Shown: positions 11,395-23,960 of the stretch, piece after piece | Numbering within the stretch: position 1 is the stretch's first letter | Layout: each line of letters starts with the position of its first letter | Assembly (NCBI RefSeq): GCF_021018805.1 | Contig: NC_086251.1 | Span: forward strand, 45,268,767-45,332,766 | Reading direction: 5' to 3' | Length of the DNA stretch: 64,000 nt | Source of the DNA: Prinia subflava | Taxonomy: Eukaryota > Chordata > Aves > Passeriformes > Cisticolidae | Program-made: the position numbers and the translations under genes | Notes under the pieces: generated by a model | Seen by the model: the letters and a program-made list of their open reading frames with translations, nothing else | The model's database searches: none | What the model was told of the DNA's origin: nothing

Positions 11395-14058
11395 AGCATT
11401 TGCCATTGCCAGGGAAACCATCACACTTTGCCTCACATGGTTAAAGCGCTTGGCTTAGCCAGAGCTTGATCCTGGTGGAAGTCACACTGTGCTAGGAAAG
11501 GAGAGCTAAAAATAAAAATGAGGAAGCTAATAATAAAAAAACTGTAATAAGATAAGAAGCAAATTAATGAGGAAGGCAGGGAGACTGTGTTGAAAAAAAA
11601 AAGATAAAATAACAGAAACTAATTTCAAATTGCATGTATTTTTCTAGGAGTTGCCTGTTTTGTAACTCTACATTCTTTATTCATCTGAATAGAGTCTAAA
11701 TTCTCAACAGATGTAGCTTAGCACAGCTTCAAATATTGCAGTGAGTGTTATGATTCTAAGAAATATGGCATACCTGAACCACCTAGACCTTTCTTTTGAG
11801 TCACTTTAGCACCAGAGCTACATTTAGAGACCTCATCTGGTCTGGGATGGAGTTCTTCTGCAGATGGGACTTCGGTTAATGCATGTCGTGCACTGGCATT
11901 AACATACAGAGATCTGGACCACAGGTACCAGAGATGCTTTTTTCACCATCAGGAGTTCATAAATAATCAGGAAATGTAATAATCTCAAACAGTATTTTTA
12001 ATGAGGTTTCTGCTCTCCTTTTAACATTAGAAGTAAAAAGTCAGATAAATTGATTATTAAGATAACAAAATTTCTATGTACCAACTTTCTTGAAGCCAAA
12101 TTAGATACATTTTCCTCCAACCATATGAAACTTTGGATTTATCTGATTGCAAAGCTTCTGCCTTTTTAAGGAGACACTTTCTTAAGGTAGTCAGATACTA
12201 TATTCTTCTTTCCAGACTTCTTATCCTTGCTGACCAAAACTTTGCTTGAACTATATGGTAAGGCAGCATCAAGGAATCATAATGTCTTTTTGCTTCATAA
12301 CTTTCACTGAAGTGTTATAGGTAAATTTATATTAGGAATCACCTCTTCTTTGCTTTTTTCACCCAGGAAAACTACTATGATATGTTCATATGAAGATCCT
12401 GCACAGCCTTTAATATTCCTTTAAGAAACCCTTTGTATGTACTAAATTCAATAAGTGTGAGAAAAATCAGATTTTTTTTCTCTTTTAAAATAAAATTTTG
12501 TTTTCTTTTGATGTCCTTTCTCACCCTACATCAATTCAGCCACTGGAAACTCTCTGTCATCTTAGCTTGACACCTGAATGGAATTAGAAAGTAGAAAATT
12601 CATGGGAGGACAAGAAATAACTTATATTATCAGCTGCTTCATTAGATAGCTAGTTATCAGTGTAAGCTCTGGTGCACAGGAAACCTCCTGCTGCTTTTTG
12701 GTCCTGCTGCTGATAGCACTAACTGACTTTGTCCTCTTGATTTGCCTCCCTAGAAATTTCCAGCCTACAAATGCTGCTACTATCTGCTCACCTTTGCAAG
12801 TGTATTTATAAGTACAAAGACACTTCCTTTTCTCATCATCCATAAAGAAGATGACCTTCACAGTTTTGTAGTAGTGAGCAGAATGATGTGAGGTATCCGT
12901 GGAAGAGAAGGAAAGTGGATTAACTGAAAGCTTCTGAAAGGTCTCTTACCCTGATTATCCAGGTTACAGCAAAGCAACTTTTTTTGGTGTTTATATAAGC
13001 CCTAAGAATAAAGTGAGACAACAGGAACAAACCCTTTACTTGTTCATCTGTGATTAGATAATCTAAAAATAGTGTGAAAATGTTACCAATTATTATTTGC
13101 TTTTCACTTAACTGGCAGCACAGGACCAGAGCCCTCTTGTTCTAAAAACAGCATAAGCCAAGTCTTTCTAAAGAATATCATCTGTCTAAAGTGCTAAGTA
13201 CATGAAACATGGAGAAGGAAAACAGACATAAAGGTATGTGAAATATCTTTCCTATGACTGCAGAGACATTATAGTAGTTCAAAAGTGGGCCTGTACCAGT
13301 ACTAAAAATAGGATGAGGAAGTAGGAGAGGGTCGGGAATATATCTCTGAGTGGGAGAAAGTGTGGGAAGCAGAACAAGAACTCCAACCAGCCTTTTTCTC
13401 CCCATTCCCCTCCAGGGCAACCTCACGAAAGGCAACCTCGTAACATTTATTATGAGTTACAGAAAAGGAATGGGTGGACAAGAGGTGAATGGGGCCAAAG
13501 TTTGCCTTCAGTTCACAGTCCACGTACAGTGGCTGTCAGCTAAGTTCTTCTCCATCTGACTACCCCTTCTCTGTATATAATAATCCAAGTGAATTTATAT
13601 GAAACAAATTCCTGTGGATGAACTTGAAGATCAAATTTGCTGAACAGAGAGCAGTGTCCTCAGTTAAGGATTTGAAGTTGTTAGAAAAGCAATGTAACTG
13701 TACATGGACTGTAGAAGGTTTAGGGATCAGTGCCTTTGGAGGAGACAATGAGGGCACAGTGTCTATCAGCAGCTAGAGATGCAATGTAAAGATCTTGGAT
13801 TTGAGGCGCAAGTATTAAATGGAAGAGAATGGAACAATATTGTTACACTCAAGACAGTTGGAATCTGGATTGCAGTGACTTGGGAATGAAAGTGAGTTGT
13901 GATGTGTTTGTGTTTGAAGTTCAGGGAGACATGAGAAAGGAGCATTACTCTCTATGGAGACAAATTAACACAGTTGTTAAATGTCTTTACAGAGGGTCTT
14001 TTATGACTTGGATCTTTCATTTTCCCTCATTGTGATCAAAATTGAAAATACCCACACT
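11395..14058. other. AT-rich sequence without a supported gene
   Basis: Short open frames only, no recognisable domains. No transposon recognised before the LTR target site at 14059. Confidence 0.65.
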
Positions 14059-14064
14059 ACCTAG
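14059..14064. repeat. left target-site duplication of the 14.1 kb LTR
   Basis: ACCTAG here and ATCTAG at 14433-14438 flank the LTR and agree at 5 of 6 positions, the difference being a C/T transition. A 6-bp duplication is typical of ERVK-like/beta- and alpharetrovirus-like integration. Confidence 0.65.
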
Positions 14065-14148
14065 TGTTGCCCGGAATGCAAAATCAACAACACGGAGGCA
14101 GAGGTCTTCAGTGAAAAGCTGCTCCCCACCAAAAAAGGGGCCAGCCTC

Positions 14149-14154
14149 TTTATT
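14149..14154 (-). promoter_or_regulatory. LTR polyadenylation signal AATAAA
   Basis: TTTATT on the plus strand, AATAAA on the minus strand, just downstream of the LTR TATA box. The short TATA-to-polyA distance is typical of compact ERVK-type LTRs. Confidence 0.65.
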
Positions 14155-14160
14155 TCTTTT

Positions 14161-14170
14161 CCTTTTATAA
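14161..14170 (-). promoter_or_regulatory. LTR TATA box
   Basis: TTATAAAAGG on the minus strand inside the 14065-14432 LTR, followed within 10 bases by AATAAA. Predicted from sequence only; there is no evidence it is active. Confidence 0.6.
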
Positions 14171-16594
14171 TTCTGCGGGTCTGGTAGCAGATTGGCTTCT
14201 GGGGTTACTACCCCTTCACCCCACTGGCCAGACCAGCTGTCAACCAACATTGTTTTCAGGCTGGAAATATGTAAGCAAAGGACAGTGAACAAAAACAAGA
14301 AAGGTTGTTTATGTTCCAGAGTGTGAGAAAGTGAAAAACTGACTGTTAATATTGTACAGTAACTAAAGAACTGACTCCATCTTATAAGCAAGTAGAAGGC
14401 TTTAAAAAAATCTCAGAAAAACCAGGGCAACAATCTAGTGTACCACAAATTTAAGGGGCTAATAAATCAGGCCAGACTGACCAAGAAGAGGCTGTAATCA
14501 CCTATCTCCTGGGACAATTCTAAGAGATTACGATGACTGTGGGAGGTTTGCATCACCTGAATTTAAAAATGTCTGTTTTAATTGTTGCTTGTTGATATGG
14601 CACAAGTCACGCCCTGAAGGTATGGGTACTCTTTTCACACTCGATACAAAGCAATACCAGAAGCAAATCTTTCAAATTGTATGTGATTGAATGAAGACCT
14701 TAACAAGACCACATACATAACCAGGTCAGCTCCTGTGGAATATTTAGCTAAATCTTAACATACAGGAGGAAATCTTGACAGAATATCAAGATAATTTTTG
14801 TTAAAATCCCATACTTTCCTGACAATCAGAAATGTTGCTTGGCTTGATTTCTCATAGATCCTGTGAGATTTTTCACTTTACCCTAACATGACAATTAGGA
14901 TAATTGCAATTAGGCTGTTGATAGATGAAGAACTAAATGATTAAACCATTGGCATATTAGGAGAGACCAGACAAGCAGCAGCAGGTATTCTCGTTGCATG
15001 CATTTATACAACCTTATAAACTCATTGATGATAGATTTGTATGTCTCATTGGCATATGGATCAATGAATATAAACTCAAAGTAAGTATTACTAATACCCA
15101 ACTTCTGTTATGACTTAATTTGATAAAGAGAGAGGAATATAAACTATATTTTGTGCTACTTTGACCTTGCACCATCTCTCCATGCCTTATGTATGTGTTA
15201 AGCCAACAGAAATATTTTAGTCCGTAGACTATGAAGCTGTCAAGTACACAATACTGGGGTTTGGTTCTTGATTCTACTTAGTCAGATGTGAAAAACTAAA
15301 GCTCATGTTAGCAAGGAAGAGGTCTATGTTTTTCTCTAAAAAGATTTTAAAAAATCCATACAAGTTTGGATGTCCTTTGAGCACAACACAGTGTAGCTAA
15401 CTTAGATTTCTTTCATTGTACCCCCAAGTGTAATCACACAATGATATTCTTGTTCTTCTTTTACATTAGAGCTATTTGCTATGAATTTGTGTGCTTAAAA
15501 GTTCCATGTTCATAACAGAGTGATAGTCTTTCAGTCTTTTAACATTATATACTTATTTTAAGGGTGAAATTGCAAATGTTCCCTGATGAATAGAGCATTA
15601 ATGAAATATGCAGGGTACCACGTACAAATGACTATGACTCCAGTGCAATGTGCACACAGACAGGTTGGCCTAGATTCATTCTACTTAGCTGCTTTAATGT
15701 ACATGACTAAATTAAGAGCATGATTGCTTTAGGCTGTCTGTGTTGTTAATGGAGAGAAATGAGCTGTTTCAGATGTTTCTTTAAAGGGTATGAAATCTGA
15801 ATCATGCTCTGAATGTGTTTCTCCCCACTGAACAGAACCTCAGGCAACCAGATGTCCAATTTAGGACTAAGTATCTACTGTTAAGATGTTATGCTATTTG
15901 TGGTGGGAAGACCTTGGCCCAAGGTTGCTACATTATTTATATAGCACACAGAATAAGTCTTCTGATAGAAAGACAATTACACCTCTGGAATTTGACAGCG
16001 AGAGTCTAAGATAAGGGAAAGAGAAAATAAACCAGGTGGGAATGACTAGCCATACCTAGTTTAAAAATATATGACTGATGTTCCCTGAGGGAAATATGAA
16101 ACTGTACTATATCACATCTTCTGTGTGTTAGGAAAAAAAGCAGAGATATGACAAGTGAGGTGATTTGGAATCTCAAAAGTATACATACCTTTGAACATCC
16201 TACTATGAGGTTAAGTAGATCTTTCTGGACAGCTTCACTGTGGTGCACATTCTACTACATCAGAGTCATTCCCTGAACAATACTGCCTTTATGTTGTTGT
16301 AAGTATCCTGAACCATGTATTTGGATAATACAGGAATTTGAAGAATTAGTTTCGTGCCTATGGCACAGTATTTTTTTTCACCAGTTGATGGGTGTTCTTT
16401 ACCTGGTTTCCAGTCTTCAGTGATCTTATTCAACACATGGCTGGAAAAAAAGGAAATTTAAATCAAATTGCCAGGGATGAGGTTACAGTGGAAGAAAATA
16501 AAGTATGACCCATTTCTAGAAAAAGCTTAGAAATTTGCTTCACATGATGGTAAACTTGGACCCAGATCAAATCCCCATTTGACAGAATGGCGCC

Positions 16595-16676
16595 TATATA
16601 TATGTGTGTATATATATATACATATATATATATATATACACATATATATATACACATATATATATACACATATATA
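16595..16676. repeat. (TA)n / ATATATAC microsatellite
   Basis: About 82 bp of alternating purine-pyrimidine sequence, mostly TA with interspersed TG and CA. The right half contains roughly three tandem copies of a 14-bp ACACATATATATAT unit. Confidence 0.95.
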
Positions 16677-17748
16677 AAACAAGAAAGTGCTATTGAGGTA
16701 ATTCTTTAAAGACATGGACAGTTTTAGGTTCCCCTTTGTGATTACATTGTTAGTTATAAAAAAGGAATTCCTGCTTCATTCTATATTATGTTAGGAGGTC
16801 TCCAATTCACTGGAGGGTTTTTATGGTAATATGATATAATATATGTCTGGAATTTTTTCCCAACAGATTCTTTAACTTACTTCATTTGAATGTCATTGGT
16901 ATTTTTTATGAATCTTGAGCTCACCTTCAGATACTACTTAACTAGCTCTATTGGCAGTTACATGAGGAAGAGGAATGTTAGTATTCAGTTGATGTCAACT
17001 TTTCCTAATTTCCTGGATGCTTAGCCTGCAATGGGTCCTGTTTCTCTGGGAAAAGTGCCCAAATGGTAAAACTTAAGTTTTATACATGTGGGAGAAGAAT
17101 GGGAGTAGCCCATACACAAGCATTTGCACGTAAATATACATATTCTTTGGCAGACCAGACACACAAAATTTTTCCACATGAACCCTTTTCATGCAGATTT
17201 ACATTTCATTATTTTACAAAAAAAAAATCATTATTACATATACACTTATCAATAAAAGCTCTTCTTTTAAAGCAGCCTGGGATGTGTGAATTATTTGTCT
17301 GCTCCAAAGGCTTCCTTGCAATTAAAACCTTTCTAAAATATCTTTCCTTTTTCTAAATTTTGAGGAATATCCTGTGGCATGCTTCCAATATCCTTGATTT
17401 AACACCTATCTGAAGGTTTTATGTCATAAGACAATGATCCTGTCTCCAGATAGGATTAATCTCTTCATATCAGTCAAGAAAATCTTGTGAAGCGGCCAGA
17501 AGGGGGCAACAATATAGTTCTTTTAGGAAGATGAAAGTGGGGACTGAACAGTTGTACACCTTCTGGTTCTGCCCAGATTATAAACTTGTAGATCAATAAT
17601 ACTAGTTTTTGATTTATTGTCCCAGGAAATACTCATGGTTGTGAACTCAATCAGTAAATTAAATGTCTATAATGAATGATACCATATGTATAGAACTTCA
17701 CTCTTGCAGTATTCGTCAATGTCCTGAGAGACTTCCAAGAAATATTGA

Positions 17749-17769
17749 ATTATATATATATATATATAT
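17749..17769. repeat. (TA)n microsatellite
   Basis: About ten TA units followed by an A-rich tract. Confidence 0.95.
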
Positions 17770-18285
17770 TTAAAAAAAAAGGAAAAAAAAGAGGGAAGAA
17801 AAAAGAAAGTGGCGTTATAGACATTACCCTGCAGAGTTCCTGACATGATTTGCATCCATCTGAATCTCGTTGAGAATCTGTACACTACTCTTTTACATGT
17901 TTTTTTTACACCGTACATGGTTTGCATTGCTGAATTGTCCTGATTGTTTCTTGGGTTTTTTTTCTCACCAAAGATAGACAAAATGGGTTTGGAAAAAGAA
18001 GAACAAACTGTAGCTCTCGCTTCTTCAAAATTGAGAATTGCCTTAGAGATGACTGGAAAGGTTCCAAACCTTACAGCTTGTGGGACTGGTCTTTATTACC
18101 CCAGGCTATCAGATCTGCCCATGCTATTATGGAATTCAGGCTGGAGCTTAATCAAGACACCTGATAATGGAAATCTTAAATCTATGAAGTACTTGAGCTG
18201 CTCACACATCAAGACCAAGAGAATCTTCTGAAGACATCATTTTGGCAAATGCAAAAATGTGTATTAACATGAACTCCTAACTGGG

Positions 18286-18332
18286 TTTTTTTTTTTTTTT
18301 TTTTTTTTTTTGTTTTGTTTTGTTTTGTTTTT
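18286..18332. repeat. poly-T run followed by (GTTTT)4
   Basis: 26 consecutive T residues, then four GTTTT units. On the minus strand this is (AAAAC)n followed by poly-A. Avian CR1 does not end in poly-A, so this is not a CR1 tail; I see no element attached to it. Confidence 0.95.
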
Positions 18333-18720
18333 CTTTTTCTCTCTAAAATACTTAGGATACTTCAACAAGCACAGATTAGTTTTTCAGTTTTTGGTTCAAA
18401 TACTAGTACAGTGTGCTTTGATTAAATCCTGAAGTTCTGAATTGATAGACCTTCGAGTTGTCAGTGCCAGTCACAGAAAACACCATATTTGGTCAAAATG
18501 TTGATGAAAAAAAGCCCACGTTCTTAAATTAAATGTGTATTTTGGACATTATTATTATGAAAAGATCATAATTAAGAGAAGAAAAGGTAAATTTCACAAC
18601 TTGTCTTGACAAAATAAACAGCCTGCATCAAAAATTTGATTGAGCCAAGTATTTCTAGGTTTTGGTGCAGATGTTCTTTATCATGGAACCCAAAACACCA
18701 TCCTGCCAAATCACAGTAGT

Positions 18721-18768
18721 TTTCTGACCTTTATCTATGTTCTGCAGAACCTGGATAAAGGTCAGAAA
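18721..18768. repeat. 48-bp near-perfect palindrome
   Basis: Outer arms of 15 bp match perfectly (tttctgacctttatc at 18721-18735; its exact reverse complement at 18754-18768). Between them is a second perfect 12-bp palindrome, GTTCTGCAGAAC (18739-18750), centred on the same axis. Only the two 3-nt joins (tat and ctg) break the symmetry. The whole can fold as a hairpin or cruciform. No element termini or target duplication are evident around it, and it is shorter than a typical microRNA precursor. Confidence 0.9.
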
Positions 18769-18988
18769 GGGAAGGGAGAGATGAGGTTATGCCTCTGTTT
18801 CGTCTTCATGTTTTAAAATTATGTTGCCAGAGAACCTATCCAGCCAGATAATACTCCCAAACTCTACAAGGTATACCAAGTCTTGAAAAGCAGATAGTAA
18901 ACATTACAACAGCATGACAGTAAGGATGGTGATGGGAAGCTCATGACATAGAAGAGAAGGCCAAGGCAATTCTCTTTCTACAAACTTA

Positions 18989-19310
18989 AGGTTAGGGGAG
19001 GTCTTACTGCTGTCTACAACTATACAATGGGAGACTGTAGAGAAGGCAAAGTCAAAGATTTTTAGAAGTAAACAGTGATAACATGAGAAGCAACAAACAG
19101 AAATTACAAGAAGGAAGATTTTGAGTAGATATTAGGATTTCCCCATCTCCCTCTTCAGCTTTTGGAAGAAGTCAAATCTTCTTTGGAAAGGTTCAGAACT
19201 CAATTGGACAAGACCATGAGCAACCTCTGTTAACTGACACTGGTTTAGTACGAGGTTGGACTGGATGTCTCTGGAAGTTCCTTCCATATGACCTGATTCT
19301 GTAAGTTCTG
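18989..19310 (+). mobile_element. old CR1 LINE 3' end
   Basis: Begins with 'ggttaggggaggtctta' and 'gctgtctacaact', as in the CR1 block encoding the end of ORF2, continues through 'gagtagatattaggattt', 'gagcaacctctg' and 'gaggttggactggatg', and ends with 'gttccttcc...gattctgtaagttctg', a decayed CR1 tail. Several indels are apparent in the middle and no frame is intact. Considerably diverged, so probably an old copy; 5'-truncated. Confidence 0.75.
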
Positions 19311-22300
19311 GAGTGAATTATGAATGCTAAGTACACAGACTTTAGCTTGGAGAATAATATATGTATAGGAGGGATAACCATAACAATCCTATAGTGTTTT
19401 CTGACCCCTTACTGAATATTCCTGTACCTTTCATAAGATTTTCTGCATAAGTCTGCTTTTTAATACAGGCATCCTAGACTCCAAAGCCAATTGCTATATT
19501 TCACACCAAAATCCTATTGTTCTTTTCATTTATTGAGATAATACAGCAATCAGGAAAGTTTTAGATACAGAGTTTGTGAGACATAAGTATGGTGAAGTCT
19601 AGTTATCCAGCAGCTTCAATTTAAACAAAACATTTAGCTATAACTCTTTCCTGTACATTTTGTTACACAGTTGGTAATGCATAATGTAGCTCCATCTCTG
19701 TTTGTCGTGCTGAATATTTCATTTTCTTAAATGTTGTCTATGCACGCATACTTACATTTATAGTCATAAATATGAACTTCCAACTCCAGATGCAAGATAT
19801 TTTTTCAGAATAGGTACAATATCTGGCTAATATTCATGATAAGACTAGTTTTGGTTAAAATTCAAGCTTGCTGAATTTTATGATTCATAACCATACCCAT
19901 TCAAGTATGTTAGTGGCTTTAATGAAATTTAACTCATATACAAGCTCTTAGGGCTTGTACTGTCAGAGGCAAAATTTTCAAGTGATGAGATGTCAATAGC
20001 TTACACATACTTTTAGCTTACATTTAATCACTTGTGAGTTATACTTCGTATATGTCATTTTTCCTCCACTGTGACCAGGGGAATGATTGTCCTATGGTGG
20101 CAGAGCTAATTCTGCCAAGGCTTACATCAGAGTAAAACTTCTGTGCCACCAAACTAATTCTGAATGAGTTTTATTGCTGGAATATCATCAGAAGGACAGG
20201 AAGTCTAGGCTGGACTGGTAGTTTTAGCTTCAAAATTCAAAGACAAGCTAATATTTATTTCCCAGCCAGAGTCAAACAATACTTTTCCTTGGTTTTTTAG
20301 AGAATCAACAGTACAGTTCACATTTTCCCTTGCATCACTATATAATGTCTTCTTTCACTCAAATGTACTTGTAGAGCAGGAACATGAGACCAAATTAGAT
20401 CTAAACTGGCTTTTTTCATAGGTTTTTTTTAAGAGTTCAAATGCCTATCCTTTGCTCTTAAATCACTTCGCTCCTCAAAACTCCAAAGCAGTTAAAAAAC
20501 CCCAAACATGCAAAACACCCAACCCCAAAATCTCAACTCCTGAACTTGTTTTTATAACATCAAAGTAGAAGATTCTGCCAAAAATTACATAGTCTCATTA
20601 GGGATTTCTCCTTGTTTAGACCATAACAATAATTTCAGACAAACTTTCTTCAAGTATGGGAAAAGTTAAAATAGCTTTTGAAACAAGACTGTGTTGAAGG
20701 CACAGAGGAAGTTTTCATAGTAATCTCCTTGTCTGGCTATTTTTTCTTCATATTTTGGATGTGTAGAATCTTCCAGATCTGTAAATCATTACAGGACTTT
20801 TTTATATCATATTAGCCACATCAAATGCTATGATAACACAAATGGCAAGGCTTTTAAGATACTAATGCAGGAGTAACATGGTCTGAAGGACCATAAATAA
20901 ATTCAGTCAGTGCCAAAAATGAATACAGGTCTGGGGAAAACAAGTCTTTCTTTTGGAATTTAATGTTTCCTTCCTGCTTAGAACATTATTATTCTTGGCT
21001 GAGTATTTTTGACTATTCTGCTGTATGTCGATGGATATATTGATGTACATGCAACTGAACTCCTCCTCAGAGGATAACATACAGGCAAAACACAGAGACA
21101 CTTTTCCTTTTGGCTTTACTTTTCCCATGTGATTAATTATCTTTGTTATGCTATGAGGCAATATTACTGCAAATAGGTGGAACAAATGCAGTCATATTTG
21201 GAAAACCTTCCCATTTCTGCAAACCAACAAGCCACAAGAAACTCACTAACTCTGCTGTGCATGAATTTAAAAGGGTTGCCACTAATTCCTGTGCCAATTT
21301 AATTTTTTATTTATTTATATAATGTATGTTAATTGGATGTGGAAATATACAGTTTTGACAGGATATTAGAATCTGTACTCCCTGATCACTTTCTACCTCC
21401 ATAATCAAGCATTTTAAACTGCAGAAAGGAATAAAGCTCTCTGATTTAAACGATTTTGGTCCAGCTGTGGGAAAAGACATGACAAATGCAAATATTCATG
21501 GCTAGATAGGTGCCATGACAAATGTTCTAGTTACTGTAATAAGTTTATTTGAAACACATGGCTTGATTTTAGTACATACATTCTCTTAGTACCAGAGGAA
21601 ACTATTCCAATTTCATATATCAAATACCTGGAACAGTTCATTAATCTGAAAAATTCCTGTGATATAATGCATTTATAGATAAGTATATATTGTACTGACT
21701 ATGCAAAACAGCTGAGTGATGAGGTCTTTACAAACAAAGTTACATGCATTCTTTTTGGAGATTAACTGGAAAATATTTACTTTCAAATATGGCTCCTTAA
21801 TATCTATCTGAATGAAACTCACGTTTTATTTCTGCTGTGGAATATATTGTGAATTACTAGCACTTCATACAAGTCTGTAAAAGAAAATAAACAATTGTAC
21901 TTATCTTTATGCTAAGAAAACTTCATAAATTTCAGAGATGTTTAGAATATACACCTGCAGGCAGCTAAAGCAGTTCCTCATTAACCCACACACAATTCAA
22001 TCAGCTACAATTAGCTATGTACACTGAGAAAACAACTGTCATTGTAGGCATGGCTTCCTTCAAAGTTATTTCTCCTCTAGAGCTGTATGAATAACCTAAG
22101 ATAACCATAGGACTATCTGAGAGATATTGTGTCTCTTAAAGGCTAGTCTGATTTTCATAGTAATATGACTGAATTTAAGTAAAATTGAAAAAAAAAAAAG
22201 GAAAACCTTCAACACTTTAGTTGAAGTGAGATACAGCTCTGTCTGCACATAGTGACAATATAGATGTAGGAACTGTACTGCAGAGCAGATATTTCTTTTT

Positions 22301-23789
22301 CCCATGATCTTCTAGACAGTTGGAAACTAGAATTGTCTTAGTGTGTCCATGTATCTACCTGAACAATGGACTATGGCACATCTACTCATATATCTGTGCA
22401 CAATGCTAGTAAATATGGTATTTCACTCTACATATGTGTTGATAGAGCATATTATAAAAGGAAAATAAGATGAAAGGATGGCATTTCTATGGCAGACTGA
22501 AAAGCACCATCTATCCAACTCTCCTTTTTACAGTAGGGGTATGGATGAGAATAGATAATGGAAGAAGGATTGACAGGCTGTAGGAGTACTTTCTTCACTT
22601 CTCCCCATACTAGTGAATTGGAATTCCACAAGATAAGTGGAATGTCACAGCCCTTACAGTTAACCACTATTGTATTTAATAACTCTAGATGAGGGGTTTT
22701 TTTGGTCAGAAACATGTCCAGATAATTTTGAAATATTTTTATCCTCCACTAATTCTTATATCAGTCAAAGACTGCCTATACACATAACACCTCATTTTGT
22801 CTTTTTCACACCATCAACTTTTACTTTCATTACTCCCTATTTTATTCAAAATTACCCCTATTTTATTCAAAAGGAAAGAGTTAGTCTGTATGAATTAGGA
22901 ATCTATTCCCCACTTACCTGTTCCTTTCCACAAGGAAGAGTTTTGAGGGTGTTTTTTTTAACTAGGGAGAACCAGAAATTCAGACAATGTTCAATAGAAC
23001 GACACATATGTGGAGGCATAAGCTTGCTAGGAGATAGAAGAATTGACTTTTTTTTCCATTTGTCTAGACACAAATGCAGAGAGGTTTTATCCATTACCAG
23101 TGATCCTCAGCACTATTCTAAAATAGAAATAAGAATAATCTTCAGGTATGCCCACACTATAAAATCCAGTAGATTCAGGCAGGAATTTAGTGGCAGGAAT
23201 TTAGGCAGGAGTTGTGAGGAAGGTTAGTTAGTTTGCTTGAGCCTATAACTTCAAAAATGCAAAGTTTCCACCATAGGCTGTTGAAAACAAAATCCTGAAC
23301 CTACTTTGTTTACAATATTTCATCTATGAGTATTCAATAAATGCAGACTTGCTGAGAACAGGAAATTGAATTTGCTAGGTTGAAAATGAATCATTAAAAT
23401 CATGAAACTGACTTCCTGCCTTATCATGAAAATGTCAGCTTTATACATCTGAGAAGCCTAGGACTTCCTTAAAGCTAACAAACAAAATTGCTTGTAAGAA
23501 AAACCTGTTCTGAAGCAAGGAAAAGGTAATTATTTTAGTCCTAACTGGCACTGAAGATGGGAATATATACTGACATATACTTTAAACAGATCAGATGAGA
23601 AATAGCACAACTGAAACATATTAATGTATGATATTATACTGATAATTATACCAAAAATATATGACTAAACCCCATGTTTTCCCCATTTTTGTTGTGGATA
23701 AAATGTAAGCATTCATCAGTACATCTCTGATCTTTCTTTAGTACACCTTTCAGAATTTAACTTGATTTCAAAAGTAGTATATTATATTG
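19311..23789. other. AT-rich sequence without a supported gene
   Basis: No transposon recognised. The longest open frame in this stretch (22670-23227, +, 185 codons in AT-rich DNA) has no recognisable domain and overlaps an imperfect tandem duplication around 22836-22872 ('tattttattcaaaa' twice). Two short stretches (21430-21540 and 21960-22060) have mixed composition and homeodomain/POU-like words, and are noted as possible conserved non-coding sequence. Confidence 0.6.
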
Positions 23790-23828
23790 TAGAATGATAG
23801 AATCTCCTCAGTTGTAAGAGATAACTTT
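23790..23828 (-). mobile_element. CR1 3' tail, minus strand (left part of a split host copy)
   Basis: 'tagaatgatagaatctcctcagttgtaagagat' style sequence is the reverse complement of a CR1 3' terminus: two degenerate copies of the ATTCTATG repeat preceded by a block matching the usual 'cctcagttggaagaga'. It breaks off at about 23828. The antisense CR1 piece at 24275-24343 has the orientation and position expected for the right-hand remainder of the same copy, with internal sequence missing. Confidence 0.55.
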
Positions 23829-23960
23829 ACCAGGTGCTGAATGAGACTAACAGGCCTGTAGTTTCCAGGGTCATCCTTCTTGACTTTCTTGAAAATCAGG
23901 GCAATGATCACCAGCTTCCAGTGAGCTGGGACTTCTCTGGATTCCCACAGCTTCCTCATG
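23829..23960 (-). mobile_element. CR1 ORF2 reverse-transcriptase fragment, minus strand
   Basis: The minus strand encodes a recognisable start of the CR1 reverse-transcriptase domain: WESREVPAHWKLVI, then IFKKVKKDDPGNYRPVSL. The family pattern is 'GEVP-DW--A---PIFKKG-K-DPGNYRPVSL'. About 45 residues survive; the frame ends soon after VSL and the catalytic core is absent. Oriented opposite to the CR1 3' end that follows without a gap at about 23960. Either an independent fragment or the inverted 5' part of a single CR1 copy. Confidence 0.8.

Larger units (their letters stand above)
14065..14432 (-). mobile_element. solo endogenous-retrovirus LTR, minus strand (ERVK-like by target site)
   Basis: A 368-bp element with perfect 8-bp inverted ends (TGTTGCCC at the left, GGGCAACA at the right), beginning TG and ending CA as LTRs do, and flanked by near-identical 6-bp direct repeats. 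On the minus strand it has, in the right order, a TATA-like box TTATAAAAGG (14161-14170), an AATAAA polyadenylation signal (14149-14154), and about 85 bp of R/U5-like sequence to the terminus. No retroviral internal sequence or second LTR is adjacent, so it is a solo LTR left by recombination between the two LTRs of a provirus. The 124-codon open frame over 14017-14391 is part of this LTR and not a gene. The family name is not determined. Confidence 0.8.
14439..18285. other. AT-rich sequence without a supported gene
   Basis: No gene or transposon recognised. It contains two AT-dinucleotide tracts annotated separately. Open frames running through the AT tracts (for example near 16463-16715, minus) are Tyr/Ile repeats and are artefacts. 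Confidence 0.65.

Noticed and set aside
14017..14391. 124-codon minus-strand open frame
   Set aside because: Lies within the ERVK-like solo LTR 14065-14432.
22670..23227. 185-codon open frame in AT-rich DNA
   Set aside because: Long for its composition, but no domain or codon pattern, contains a small tandem duplication, and starts and ends in non-genic context. Chance is the simplest reading.
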